Assembly: GCA_963795485.1 (NCBI GenBank)
Contig: CAWCIL010000008.1
Span: 1,240,001-1,304,000, forward strand
Reading direction: 5' to 3'
Length of the DNA stretch: 64,000 bases
Origin: AP-15 sp963795485
GTDB taxonomy: Bacteria; Pseudomonadota; Alphaproteobacteria; ATCC43930; CGMCC-115725
The translations under genes were made by a program, and so were the position numbers. Position 1 is the stretch's first letter, and each line of letters begins with the position of its first letter. The notes under the pieces are model-generated. The model saw only the letters and a program-made list of their open reading frames with translations, searched no databases and had not been told where the DNA came from. Positions 28,086 to 37,700 of the stretch are shown one piece after another.

Positions 28086-31000
28086 GTGCATCTGCTCGCC
28101 GCCCTGCCGGGAACGATCGCCGACGGCTCGGCCGCGGTCGACCTAGCCCAGACCCCCGGCGACATCGTGATGCTGTCGAGCGCCGACACCGAATTGGCGC
28201 TGCTCGCCGCGGCCCAGGCTCGGCGGCGGCTCCAGGACCCGGCGGCGCCGAGCCTGCGCCTCGCGCCGATCTTGCGGCTTACCCATAATTTCTCGGTCAA
28301 CCTCTACATGGAGACGGTGGCGCGTGCCCGGCTCGTGATCGCCCGCGTGCTCGGTGGCAGCGCCTATTGGCCCTATGGGATCGAGCAGCTGGTCGAGACC
28401 TGCAGCACCAACAACGTCCCGCTGGCGCTGCTGCCCGGCGATGACAAGCCTGACCCGGAGCTGGCCGAGCGGTCGTCCCTGGCGCCGGACAGCAGAAGCA
28501 GGTTGTGGCGCTATCTTGCCGAAGGTGGACCTGCGAACGCCGAAAATCTGCTGCGCTATGCCTGCTCGCTGATTGGCCGGGACCTGGATTGGGCCGAGCC
28601 GGCGCCGTTGCTGCGCGCCGGGTTTTATTTCCCCGATCACTCCTTGCCGAGCCTCGACGACATCGCCACCGAGTGGCCTGAGGAACCTTTCTCGGCGAAA
28701 GTCGGAGGCGGCATCGTGCCGATCGTATTCTATCGGGCATTGGTTCAGTCGGGCAACACGGCACCGATCGACGCGCTGGTCGATGCGCTGTCGGCCCGGC
28801 GGCTATGCCCGTTGCCGATCTTCGTCCACAGCCTGAAGGAGGGCGAAGCCGCGGCCTTGCTCGGCGCTGTTTTCGCCGCCCATCCGCCCGCCGTGATCCT
28901 CAACGCTACTGGCTTTTCGGTGCGGACGGGAGCCGGCGACGATCCGCTGGCCGCAGCAGACTGCCCGGTAGTTCAGGTGGTCTTTTCGGGCGGCGACGAG
29001 GAGAGTTGGCGGGCTGGAACCCGTGGTCTCGCCGCGCGCGACCTGGCGATGAGCGTGGCCCTGCCGGAAATCGACGGCCGCATCCTATCGCGCGCCGTGT
29101 CGTTTAAAGCGCCGCTGGGCCGTGATCCCGAGACCGAAGTCGATCTTGTCGGCTATCGGCCGGTCATCGACCGGATCGCCTATGTCGCCGACTTCGCGCG
29201 CAACTGGGCGCGGCTGCGCGAAAAGCCGGCGGCCGAGCGGCGCGTGGCGTTGATCCTCGCCAACTATCCGGGCCGCGACGGCCAAATCGGCAACGGGGTC
29301 GGCCTCGACACGCCGGCTTCGGCGTTGGCCATCCTGCTAGCGCTGGCCGATGCCGGCTACCGCGTCCAAGACATCCCCGGCAATAGCCAGGAGCTGATCC
29401 GGCGCCTGACCGCCGGCCCGACCAACGCCAATCCGCTCGCGCCGGCCGAGGAGACATTCTCGTTCGCCGAATATTCGGCGGTCTTCGCCACCCTACCGCA
29501 GCCGGTGCAGCAGGCTGTCGCCGACCGCTGGGGGCCGGCCGAGCGCGACCGGTTTTTCCGCGAGGGACGGCTCGACTGCGGCCAGTTCGCGATCCCCGGT
29601 TTCCGCGTCGGAAATGTCGCGGTGCTGATCCAGCCGGCGCGCGGCTATGGCATCGAGCCGAAATCGACTTATCACGATGCGGCCCTGGCGCCGCCGCATG
29701 CCTATCTTGCCGCCTATGCCTGGCTAGCGCATGATTTCCGCGCCGACGCGGTCATTCATCTCGGCAAGCACGGCACCCTCGAATGGCTGCCGGGGAAGGC
29801 GCTGGCGTTGTCGGCCGAATGCTTTCCCGAGGCGGTGTTGCCGGCGCTGCCGCATCTCTATCCGTTCATCGTCAACGATCCGGGCGAGGGAACCCAGGCG
29901 AAGCGCCGTGCCCAGGCGGTGATCATCGATCATCTGACCCCGCCCTTAACCCGCGCCGGCAGCTATGGCGCGATGGCCGAGCTCGAGCGCCTGATCGACG
30001 AGTATTACGAAGCCGCGCATGGCGATACCCGGCGGATCGCGGTGCTGGCGGCGGCGATCCTCGAACGGACGCGGTCGGCCGGGCTCGACGGCGATTGCGG
30101 CATCGCCGCCGACGATGACATGGCGACGGCCTTGCGCAAGCTCGACGGGCTGTTGTGCGAGATCAAGGAGCTGCAGATCCGCGACGGGCTCCATGTGTTC
30201 GGGTGGAGCCCCGAGGGGCAGAGGCTCGATGCGCTGCTGGTCGCCTTTGCCCGTCCCGGCCGCGGCACCGCCGCTGAGGACGCTTCGCTGCTGCGCGCCT
30301 TGGCCACCGATCTCGGGCTCGGCGAGGACCCGCTGGCTCTCGACCTGGCCGAGCCGTGGCACGGTCCGCGCCCGGCAGTCCTGGCCGGTTGCGGAGCTTG
30401 GCGCAGCGCGGGTGACACGATCGAGCGTCTGGAGGCGCTGGCGGAGAATCTCGTCTCGGGCGAGGTTCGGGCCGAGCCGGGCTGGCGGCGGACTCGCGCG
30501 GTCCTCGATTGGATCGAGTGCTGTTTGCGTCCCGCCGTCGTGCAATGTGGGGCGGCCGAAATGGCCGGGCTGCTGGCCGGGCTCGATGGTCGGCTGGTAT
30601 TGCCCGGCCCCTCCGGCGCACCGAGCCGCGGCCGGCCCGAAGTGCTGCCGACCGGGCGCAATTTCTATTCGGTCGATACCCGCGCGGTGCCGACCCAGGC
30701 AGCCTGGCTGCTCGGCTGGAAATCGGCGGCGATGCTAATCGAGCGCCACGCCCAGGAACACGGCGCTCCTCCAGCGCATGTGGCGCTGTCGGCCTGGGGT
30801 ACCGCCAACATGCGCACCGGCGGCGATGATATCGCCCAGGCGATGGCATTGATGGGCGTGCGACCGGTATGGGAGCGGGCGAGCGGCCGGGTGACCGGGT
30901 TCGAAATCATGCCGGCCGCGGTGCTCGACCGGCCGCGGGTCGATGTCACGCTGCGCATCTCGGGCTTTTTCCGAGACGCCTTTCCGGGACTGATCGATCT

Positions 31001-31835
31001 CATTGATTCGGCGGTGCGCGCGGTCGCCGCCCTCGACGAGCCGGCCTCGGTCAACCCGCTGGCGGCCCGCGTCGCCGCCGACCGACGCGCGTTGGAAGCC
31101 GAGGGCGTTGCTCCAGCTGAGGCGGCACGGCGCGCCGGCTACCGCATCTTCGGCGCGAAACCCGGCGGCTATGGGGCCGGGCTGCAGACGCTGATGGACG
31201 CGCGGAGCTGGGACGGCGAGGCCGATCTCGCCGAGGCTTGGCTCGGAGCGAGCGGCTATGCTTATGACGCCGGCGGCGAGGGCCGCCCCGAGCGGGCGAT
31301 GCTGGAGACGAGGCTCGCCGGTGCCGACGCCGTGCTGCACAATCAGGACAACCGCGAGCACGACCTGCTCGACAGCGGCGATTACTGGCAGTTCGAAGGC
31401 GGCCTCGCGCTCGTCGTCCGGCATCTTTCGGGCCGTGTGCCGACGGTCTGGCACAACGATCATTCACAGCCCGAGACGCCGCGCATCCGCACCCTGCGCG
31501 AGGAGATCGGGCGTGTCGTCCGCGGCCGGGCCGCGAACCCGCGCTGGATCGAGGGTGTGATGCGTCACGGTTACAAGGGTGCGGCCGAAATCGCCGCCAC
31601 GGTCGATTACCTGTTCGCCTTCGCCGCGACCGCAGGGGCGGTCGACGACGCGCATTTCGAGGCGCTCTACGACGCTTATCTCGCCGACGACCGCGTGCGC
31701 TCGTTCATCGCCGAAGAGAACCCCGCCGCTCTCACCGACACTAGCCGCCGCTTTCTCGAAGCGATCGACCGCGGCTTGTGGCGCCCGCGCCGCAACAGCG
31801 CGCGCGAGGCGTTGACGCAATGGAGCCGGAGATGA
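28086..31835 (+). CDS. cobN: Aerobic cobaltochelatase large subunit CobN
   Basis: Tetrapyrrole-binding subunit of the ATP-dependent CobNST chelatase, which inserts cobalt into hydrogenobyrinic acid a,c-diamide in the aerobic B12 route. The single intact frame encodes 1249 residues, the usual CobN length. Conserved class I chelatase strings: AVIHLGKHGTLEWLPGKALA near residue 555, IVNDPGEGTQAKRRAQAVII, PTGRNFYSVDTRAVPT and the C-terminal NQDNREHDLLDSGDYWQFEG. The start is GTG 28086, directly after the cobW stop. cobS and cobT are not in the window. The gene is a distant homologue of bchH at 43.8-47.4 kb. Confidence 0.95.
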   Translation: MHLLAALPGTIADGSAAVDLAQTPGDIVMLSSADTELALLAAAQARRRLQDPAAPSLRLAPILRLTHNFSVNLYMETVARARLVIARVLGGSAYWPYGIEQLVETCSTNNVPLALLPGDDKPDPELAERSSLAPDSRSRLWRYLAEGGPANAENLLRYACSLIGRDLDWAEPAPLLRAGFYFPDHSLPSLDDIATEWPEEPFSAKVGGGIVPIVFYRALVQSGNTAPIDALVDALSARRLCPLPIFVHSLKEGEAAALLGAVFAAHPPAVILNATGFSVRTGAGDDPLAAADCPVVQVVFSGGDEESWRAGTRGLAARDLAMSVALPEIDGRILSRAVSFKAPLGRDPETEVDLVGYRPVIDRIAYVADFARNWARLREKPAAERRVALILANYPGRDGQIGNGVGLDTPASALAILLALADAGYRVQDIPGNSQELIRRLTAGPTNANPLAPAEETFSFAEYSAVFATLPQPVQQAVADRWGPAERDRFFREGRLDCGQFAIPGFRVGNVAVLIQPARGYGIEPKSTYHDAALAPPHAYLAAYAWLAHDFRADAVIHLGKHGTLEWLPGKALALSAECFPEAVLPALPHLYPFIVNDPGEGTQAKRRAQAVIIDHLTPPLTRAGSYGAMAELERLIDEYYEAAHGDTRRIAVLAAAILERTRSAGLDGDCGIAADDDMATALRKLDGLLCEIKELQIRDGLHVFGWSPEGQRLDALLVAFARPGRGTAAEDASLLRALATDLGLGEDPLALDLAEPWHGPRPAVLAGCGAWRSAGDTIERLEALAENLVSGEVRAEPGWRRTRAVLDWIECCLRPAVVQCGAAEMAGLLAGLDGRLVLPGPSGAPSRGRPEVLPTGRNFYSVDTRAVPTQAAWLLGWKSAAMLIERHAQEHGAPPAHVALSAWGTANMRTGGDDIAQAMALMGVRPVWERASGRVTGFEIMPAAVLDRPRVDVTLRISGFFRDAFPGLIDLIDSAVRAVAALDEPASVNPLAARVAADRRALEAEGVAPAEAARRAGYRIFGAKPGGYGAGLQTLMDARSWDGEADLAEAWLGASGYAYDAGGEGRPERAMLETRLAGADAVLHNQDNREHDLLDSGDYWQFEGGLALVVRHLSGRVPTVWHNDHSQPETPRIRTLREEIGRVVRGRAANPRWIEGVMRHGYKGAAEIAATVDYLFAFAATAGAVDDAHFEALYDAYLADDRVRSFIAEENPAALTDTSRRFLEAIDRGLWRPRRNSAREALTQWSRR

Positions 31836-31843
31836 GGTGGCGC

Positions 31844-31860
31844 GAGAGCATGATGCTCTC
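31844..31860. terminator. Hairpin after cobN
   Basis: GAGAGCA-TGA-TGCTCTC is a perfect 7-base stem with a 3-base loop, 9 bases after the cobN stop and before the convergent small gene. It has no T-tract, so it is at most a factor-dependent or RNA-stabilising hairpin. Confidence 0.35.
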
Positions 31861-31892
31861 TCACCGGTAACGCGCGCGAGGTGTGGCGAGGT

Positions 31893-32207
31893 TCACTTGT
31901 TGCCGCAATTGCGGTCGAGCACCGTCGTGACTTCAACCCCGTCGACAAACTGATTCTCGGCGAAGGTCTGCCCCGGCACCAGTTTCATCTCGCCGCCCTG
32001 CGGACGAATGGTGGTCGGCTGCACGACGGTCCAGGAGCCGTTGGTGCCGCGGTGGAAGTCGGCGCAGGCGATCGGGCCGTCAGGCAGGTTGACGTTCTGC
32101 GCCATGCTCGCCTGCGGCCAGATGCAGCCAAGGAACAGCGCCGCGACCGCAGCGGTCGAGAGGCCGGTTTTTCTTTGGCGAGACTTCATCGGATCGTCCT
32201 CCGTCAC
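31893..32207 (-). CDS. Small secreted protein of unknown function
   Basis: A 104-residue protein I do not recognise. After a short charged start a hydrophobic segment STAAVAALFLGCIWPQASMA is followed by QN, a good Sec signal with cleavage after SMA. The mature part of about 68 residues has two cysteines (PIACADFHRG and VLDRNCGNK), possibly disulphide-bonded. An internal Met at residue 7 is another possible start. It converges with cobN and sits next to the IS630 element. Confidence 0.55.
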   Translation of the reverse strand: MTEDDPMKSRQRKTGLSTAAVAALFLGCIWPQASMAQNVNLPDGPIACADFHRGTNGSWTVVQPTTIRPQGGEMKLVPGQTFAENQFVDGVEVTTVLDRNCGNK

Positions 32208-32270
32208 GCGGCAACGGTCGACGACACGACCTGTGGCAGACCCGCCGCCGCCCGATCAGCGCAATGTCCC

Positions 32271-33346
32271 TAGAGCATGATCTGGTTAGGCTGAAGCGTA
32301 GCCGGCATTGGCGAGATAATTGGCGCATTCCGGTGGGGTGAAGCGGCCGAGGAGGTCGCCGATGCTGCGCCAAGTGGCCTCGATCGTGCGCGGGTCGGTT
32401 TTGCGCAGCAAGGTCTTGAGCTTGGCAAAGACTTGCTCGATCGGGTTGAGATCGGGCGAGTATCGGGGCAGGAAGAACAGTTTGGCGCCGGCGGCGCGGA
32501 TCAGGCGGCGCACGGCCTTGCCCTTGTGGCTGCCGAGATTGTCGATGACGACGATGTCGCCGGGGCTGAGGGTAGGCACCAGAAACTGCTCGATATAGGC
32601 GCAAAAGCTGGTGCCCCCCGCCTTCGCAGGGGCAGGCTGTTGATCGGCCCGTCGATGACGCAGGGCGCGGCGATGCGGTCATGGCGCAGCGCCGCCAGGA
32701 ACGTCACGGTGCGCCAGCGGCGATGCGGCACCTTGGCGACCAGCCGGGCGCCGCGCGCACAGCGCCCGTGGCGGCGCGTCATGTTGGTCTTGGCCCAAGT
32801 TTCGTCGAGGAACACCAGGCGCCGCGGGTCAAGCCGGCCCTGATGCATCTTCCACCGCGCCCGCCGGCGGGCGACATCGACGCGATCCTGCTCGCTGGCG
32901 TGCAGGCTTTTTTTTAAAGGTAATCCCCTCGTGGGCGAAAAAGCGCCACACCGCGCCGTAGCTGGCCGGGGTGCCGCGCTCGGCCAGCTCGGCCACCACC
33001 GCCCGCAGCGTCAGATCCGGTTTCTCGGCAATCCGCGCCAGCAGCCAATCCCGCTCACTCTTCAACCGCAGCGGCCGCCAGCCGCCCATCTTCGCCGCCG
33101 CGGCGCTGCCGGTCGCTCGAAACCGCTGCGACCATTTCACCACGCTGGCGACACTCACCCCAAACCGCGCCGCCACTACGCGACAGGTGCGACCGCTGGC
33201 CACCGCCGCAACCACCCGATCGCGCAGGTCCTGTGAATAGGGTCTTGCCATTCGATGCTGGCCCCCAACCCCAGCCAGCATCTTGAATCACCAAACGCAG
33301 CGCGGGTGAATATCTTTTTGATTCAAACTCTTAGGATCATGCTCTA
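32271..33346 (-). mobile_element. IS630-family insertion sequence, transposase disrupted
   Basis: Element of about 1.07 kb with inverted ends TAGAGCATGATC (left) and GATCATGCTCTA (right), bounded by the TA dinucleotide that IS630 elements duplicate. The transposase reads on the minus strand from ATG 33251: N-terminal HTH (PYSQDLRDRVVAAVASGRTC), then LVFLDETWAKTNMTRRHG with a DDE Asp, DIVVIDNLGSHKG with the second Asp, and LPRYSPDLNPIEQVFAKLKT with the final Glu. A run of eight T (A in the transposase strand) at 32908-32915 marks the first frame change. A GC-rich palindrome at 32613-32633 interrupts the second part. IS630 elements are known to use A-run slippage, so the first shift may be natural; the second probably inactivates it. 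Confidence 0.88.
32613..32633. repeat. Small palindrome inserted in the IS630 transposase
   Basis: GCCCCCCGCCTTCGCAGGGGC is a near-perfect hairpin of the REP-like 'CCGCCTTCGC' type. It lies exactly where the transposase frame changes between DGPIN and FCAYIEQFL, which are nearly contiguous in intact IS630 proteins, so it looks like a small insertion into the element. Confidence 0.5.
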
Positions 33347-33504
33347 GACCAGGCCGCACCGAAGAACGAACCCGCTCGCGCAGGAGGGGGGCACGGCTCG
33401 TGGTCGGCGCAATTTTGACGAGGTGATGCGCGGTAGGCGTGACGGTCGGGGCATCCGATCCCGAGCATCGAAGCGCCAGCAACCTTCAGCTCGGGAGAGC
33501 CCCG

Positions 33505-33786
33505 ATGACCCTAGCCCCGCCCATCAGCCCGCTGCGGGCACGCATGATCGAAGATATGAGCGTGCGCGGCTTCAAGGAGGACACGCGGCGCGACTATGTT
33601 CGGAACGTGCGGGCGTTCGCAGCCTTCATCGGCCGGTCGCCCGACACCGCGACGGCGGAAGAGCTGCGCCTCTTCCAACTGCACCAGACGCAGGGTGGCC
33701 TGCGGCCGCCGAGCATCAACAGCGCGGTCTCGGCCCCGCACTTTTTCTTCACGGTGACGCTCGACTGGCCTGATCTGGAGCTATGA
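33505..33786 (+). pseudogene. Truncated tyrosine recombinase (N-terminal SAM-like domain only)
   Basis: Ninety-three residues match the core-binding N-terminal domain of phage-type integrases/IS-associated recombinases: PLRARMIEDMSVRGFKEDTR, then VRAFAAFIGRSPDTATAEEL and LHQTQGGLRPPSINSAVSA. The frame stops right after the domain, and no catalytic R-H-R-Y region follows. The nearest intact relatives are the small integrases that accompany IS91-type elements. It is not functional as a recombinase. Confidence 0.65.
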
Positions 33787-33939
33787 CCGCAACTGGGTGA
33801 TGGCGATGTGAGCAAGGCGGCGTATCGAGGCGAGTGGAAGCTTGCCTGAACCTCCCGACGGAGCGATATGCCATGATGAGTAAGAGCACCGTTGTTCCCT
33901 GCGACAGCCCGAGGCGATTGGCGATCCGCTGACGGCGCG

Positions 33940-34203
33940 GTCACCTGCCTTATCAAGGATCGCGCCGCGCTCCTAACCTGCCACGACTTTCCGGCCGAGC
34001 ACCGGGACCATCTGCGAACCTTCAACCCCATCGAGAGCGTTTTCGCACCGGTGCGGCATCGCACGGTGCGCACCAAGGGCGCGCTGTCGCAGGACACGGC
34101 CCAGCTGATGGTCTTCAAGCTGGTCATGGCAGCGGCCAAAACCTGGCGCCGGCTGAAGGGCGAGAACCAGTTGACGGCTCGAGCGGACGGCGTTCGACCG
34201 TAG
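33940..34203 (+). pseudogene. C-terminal fragment of an IS256-family transposase
   Basis: The last 85 residues of a Mutator/IS256 transposase remain: LTCHDFPAEHRDHLRTFNPI, then ESVFAPVRHRTVRTKGALSQ and VFKLVMAAAKTWRRL. The NPIES...TVRTKG block carries the final catalytic Glu of that family. No N-terminal part or inverted repeats are seen. Together with its neighbours it marks a site of repeated insertions. Confidence 0.75.
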
Positions 34204-34349
34204 GCAAGAAATTTGAATGTTAAATCAACGAGTTATCATCGATCGAAATAATAGAGTGGGGATTATTTTCGCGCATCCGAGGCTATCCCATAGCACCCCG
34301 AGGAACTCCATAACACGCTGATAAAACAAACATCTGAAACCAAAAGAGA

Positions 34350-34673
34350 AACTCCTGCATCTCCGCCATGATCAGATCAACTTCATGGATATAGATGTTG
34401 GCCAGCCGGGCGAGACCACCCCGCCGTGAGGCGTACTGCTGCAGGTCCGCTCGACGGTCCAGTCTTCGATATAGCCCGCCTCGAGCATTGCCCGGAAAAG
34501 GCCGACGAACTTGCGGTCGTCGGGCGCCATTCCAACAAGCTGAGGAGGACCGCATGGTCGATGTTGTCGAAGAACCCACGCACGCCCACTTCGATCAGCC
34601 ACCTCGTGCCCGTCCAGGCGCGCTGGATCGTCTCCAGCGCGGTACGAGAAGAATCCTCGCGGCAAAAACCCAT
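34350..34673 (-). pseudogene. Remnant of a group II intron reverse transcriptase
   Basis: Reverse-transcriptase motifs lie in three frames: RWLIEVGVRGFFDNIDHAVL (RT domain 3; the usual form is EFDIKSFFDNIDH, so the first catalytic Asp is already replaced), DRKFVGLFRAMLEAGYIEDW, TPHGGVVSP (RT domain 4) and LANIYIHEVDLIM. The shifts are not all of the +1 type, the YADD catalytic block and maturase domain are absent, and the piece stops against the hemA 3' end. The flanking 34204-34340 is strikingly AT-rich for this genome and carries no gene. Confidence 0.7.
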
Positions 34674-34682
34674 GATCTTCGG

Positions 34683-35900
34683 TCAGGCGGCCCGCTTGAG
34701 GCGCAGCTCCGACCAGACCGCGGCCAATGCGCCCACCAAGCGGTCGATGTCCGCACTGGTGTGGAGCGGCGACGGGGTCAGGCGCAATCGCTCGGTGCCA
34801 CGCGGGACCGTCGGATAATTGATCGGCTGCACATAGATTTGATGCTGCCCGAGCAGCACGTCGCTGATGTTCTTGCACAGTACCGGGTCCCCGACCATGA
34901 CCGGAACAATATGGCTTGGGTTGTCGAGATGCGGAATCCCGGCCGCATCCAGCCTGCGGCGAAGCGCCGCCACCACCTGCTGCTGGCGGCGGCGCTCGTC
35001 GTCGCTGGCTTTGAGATGCCGGATGCTGGCCAGTGCCCCGGCGGCGACGGCAGGCGGCAGCGCCGTCGTAAAGATGAAGCCCGAGGCAAAGCTCCTGACG
35101 AAGTCGCATATCGCTGCCGACGCCGCGATATAGCCGCCGACCACGCCGAAGGCCTTGGCGAGGGTGCCTTCGATGATGGTCAGCCGATGACCGATCCCAT
35201 CGCGTTCGGCCAAACCGCCACCGTGCGGCCCATAGAGCCCCACCGCATGGACCTCGTCGAGATAGGTCATCGCTCCGTATTCGTCGGCCGCGTCGCACAG
35301 CTCGGCGATCGGGGCGATGTCGCCGTCCATCGAGTAGACCGATTCGAACACGACCAGCTTTGGTCGGGTCGGGTCGATGGCAGCGAGCTTTCGACATAAA
35401 TCTTCAGGGTCGTTATGCGCGAAGATCCGCTTTTCTGCGCGGCTGTCGCGGATCCCTTGGATCATCGAGGCGTGGTTCAGCGAATCCGACAAGATTACGC
35501 AATCCGGCAGTCGTGACGCGATCGTGCTCAGCGTCGCCCAGTTCGACACATACCCCGAGGTGAACAGCAGCGCGGCTTCCTTGTTATGCAAATCGGCCAG
35601 TTCCTGTTCGAGCTGCACGTGATAGTGAGTGGTGCCGGAGATATTGCGCGTCCCCCCGGCACCAGCCCCGCAGCGATCGAGCGCCTCGTGCATCGCGTCG
35701 ATCACCGCCCGATGCTGGCCCATGCCGAGATAATCGTTGGAGCACCAGACCGTCACCTCCGCCGAGCCGTTGCCGCGATAATGGGTCGCTCTCGGAAAAT
35801 TTCCGGCGTGGCGTTCGAGATCGGCAAACTCGCGGTAGCAACCCTCGCGATGCAGCCCATCGAGTTGCGCCTGGAACAATGCCTCATAGTTCATGGCCAA
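34683..35900 (-). CDS. hemA: 5-aminolevulinate synthase
   Basis: PLP enzyme condensing glycine and succinyl-CoA to 5-aminolevulinate, the first step of haem, B12 and bacteriochlorophyll synthesis in alphaproteobacteria. The 405-residue protein shows VWCSNDYLGMGQHRAVIDAM, the glycine-binding GAGAGGTRNISGTTHYH, SVYSMDGDIAPIAEL, the cofactor Asp/His in YLDEVHAVGLYG, and the PLP-binding Lys in IEGTLAKAFGVVGGYIA. A second Met (35894) is a possible start. It is the last gene of the bchF-to-hemA superoperon, 65 bases after the PuhE fusion gene; this placement is standard in phototrophic alphaproteobacteria and links precursor supply to pigment synthesis. Confidence 0.97.
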   Translation of the reverse strand: MAMNYEALFQAQLDGLHREGCYREFADLERHAGNFPRATHYRGNGSAEVTVWCSNDYLGMGQHRAVIDAMHEALDRCGAGAGGTRNISGTTHYHVQLEQELADLHNKEAALLFTSGYVSNWATLSTIASRLPDCVILSDSLNHASMIQGIRDSRAEKRIFAHNDPEDLCRKLAAIDPTRPKLVVFESVYSMDGDIAPIAELCDAADEYGAMTYLDEVHAVGLYGPHGGGLAERDGIGHRLTIIEGTLAKAFGVVGGYIAASAAICDFVRSFASGFIFTTALPPAVAAGALASIRHLKASDDERRRQQQVVAALRRRLDAAGIPHLDNPSHIVPVMVGDPVLCKNISDVLLGQHQIYVQPINYPTVPRGTERLRLTPSPLHTSADIDRLVGALAAVWSELRLKRAA

Positions 35901-35965
35901 CTCCGCGCGAGTTTAAGTGCGCATTAAGGCGATGGAATTGCAGCTTTGAACTCATCGCTCGGACC

Positions 35966-37685
35966 TCAGCCGCCGGCGAGCGCGGAGCAGGCCGCAAAAG
36001 CCGCCTCCAGCCCAACCTCGTCAACGGCGCGTCCAATTGCGACGACACGGGACTGCTCGTTTTCGCCCGGCGCGAAGGCCATCATGCTGGCCCGGCCCCC
36101 CGCCACGTCGAAATGAACCCAGCCGGAGCCGGCGCGGGCAATCCCTTTGACCCGCTCGACAGGTCCATAGGCGCCGCCGGCCACGGCGTCGAGCAGCACA
36201 CGCAGACCCTGGAGATCGCAAGGATGTTTTAGCGACCGTGCCCCACGAGGTAAGACCCAGTGCGGCGGGCTCGTGCTCGTGGCGCTGCTCGGCCGCGTCG
36301 CGTTCCTCGGGGGCGGCCTGAAAGCGCGTAAGTGACGCCCTCGCGAGGGCCGCGTTCTCGACCGCACCCCAGTTTGCCGGAAAAACTGCCGCCTGCGGAT
36401 TCAGCGCACGCAGCGTCGTTTCGACGACCGCATATTCGGCCGGTGCGACGAGATCGGTCTTGTTGACGATGAACACCGGAGCGAGCCGCGCTTGCGCTGC
36501 GAAATACTCCGGCCGGCGCGCATAGTCGCCGAGAAACGCGGCAGCGTCGATGACGACGCAGACGCTCAGGCTCTTGACCAGAGGCTTCAATTCCGCGCCT
36601 TCGAGGACGCCCATCAACGCCGCGACATCGGCGACCCCGCTCGGTTCGATCAGGACGCGCTCCGGCGCCCAGCGGCCGACCACGTCCTGCAGCTGAGCGG
36701 CGAGATCCTGGCGCAGCGAGCAGCAGATGCAGCCGTTGGGTAGTTCCACAACGTCGGCGCCGAGCCCGCTCAACAGCGAACCGTCGATGCCGATACTGCT
36801 GAAATCGTTGACCAGCACCACTGTGCGCGGGCTCGCTTCGTCGTCGCCGAGCCGGCGGCGCAGAAATGTCGTCTTGCCGGCGCCGAGAAACCCCGCGACC
36901 ACCTCGACATCGAAGGGCTGGCGGACGCCGCGCGAACGGAGACCCCAGCTCCACAGCGCCGCCGCCGGCAATGGCAGCACGAGAAACCAATGCTCAAGAA
37001 TCGCCAGAGCCATCATCGTGCCGAGGAAGGTGAAGCCGGTTGCCGCAAAGGCGCTCGCGTCGGCAGCAAATGCTCGGCGGAACAGCAGCGTCGCAACGAT
37101 GGTCGACAGCGTCACCGAAGCCGGGAACAAAAGGTTCATCGGTTTCTTCGTCAAAAAACTCTTCAGAAACTGGAGATGCTCGGGCAGGAACTCCTCGTTC
37201 AGATTGCGCACGCCGAGAAAGACGTTGAGCTTCGCGCTCTGGTGCATCCACCACAGCACCATGAAGGTCCAGGTGCCGATCTGATTTGGCGCACCCCAGC
37301 TCACCGCCACCACGACTGCGGCGCAAACGATAATGGCGAGCTCGTGATAGAGGCTTGTTTGCACCGCGTGGCCGAAATGACGCCAGCCGCCGCACCCCTC
37401 GGGGCAGGGCGCGCGCCGCGAGCCGGTGACGAACCCCATGTAAAAGCTGATTTCCTGCCAGCCCCAAGCCAGCAATCCATAGGTGAAGGCCGCGTAGGTC
37501 CCGCCGATGCCGGTATCGAGGCTGCTGCGCGCCAACCCCCAGACCGACACCACGAGCACCACGGTTGCACCGAGCATGCTCCAGCGGAATGTCCGCCGCG
37601 GGAGACCGTCGAGATAGATGATGACGCCGGTGCTGAACCACCACACGAAGAGCGCATAAAGTGCCGGGAAAACGTATTGGCACAT
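35966..37685 (-). CDS. puhE: PuhE photosynthetic complex assembly protein fused to a COG0523/CobW-type GTPase (one frameshift)
   Basis: Residues 1 to about 255 are PuhE (DUF3623): several membrane helices, with family strings YGLLAWGWQEISFYMGFVTG, TFMVLWWMHQSAKLNVFLGV and LAILEHWFLVLPLP. The same frame then runs, ten residues on, into a G3E GTPase: P-loop VVAGFLGAGKTTFLRRRL, VLVNDFSSIGIDGSLL, the CxCC motif in NGCICCSLRQDLA, VLIEPSGVADVAALMG and NKTDLV, then a His-rich linker (EQRHEHEP) and a CobW C-terminal domain. An extra base at 36233 breaks that last domain; corrected, the protein is 572 residues. No in-frame ATG separates the halves. It lies 15 bases after acsF. A role in inserting or loading a metal during complex or cyclase assembly is inference. 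Confidence 0.85.
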
Positions 37686-37700
37686 CGGCGGCTTCCCCGA

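Noticed and set aside
31844..31860. A second IS630 end near cobN
   Set aside because: GAGAGCATGATGCTCTC resembles the IS end TAGAGCATGATC only over the AGAGCATGAT core, and it is a self-contained hairpin with no matching partner end.
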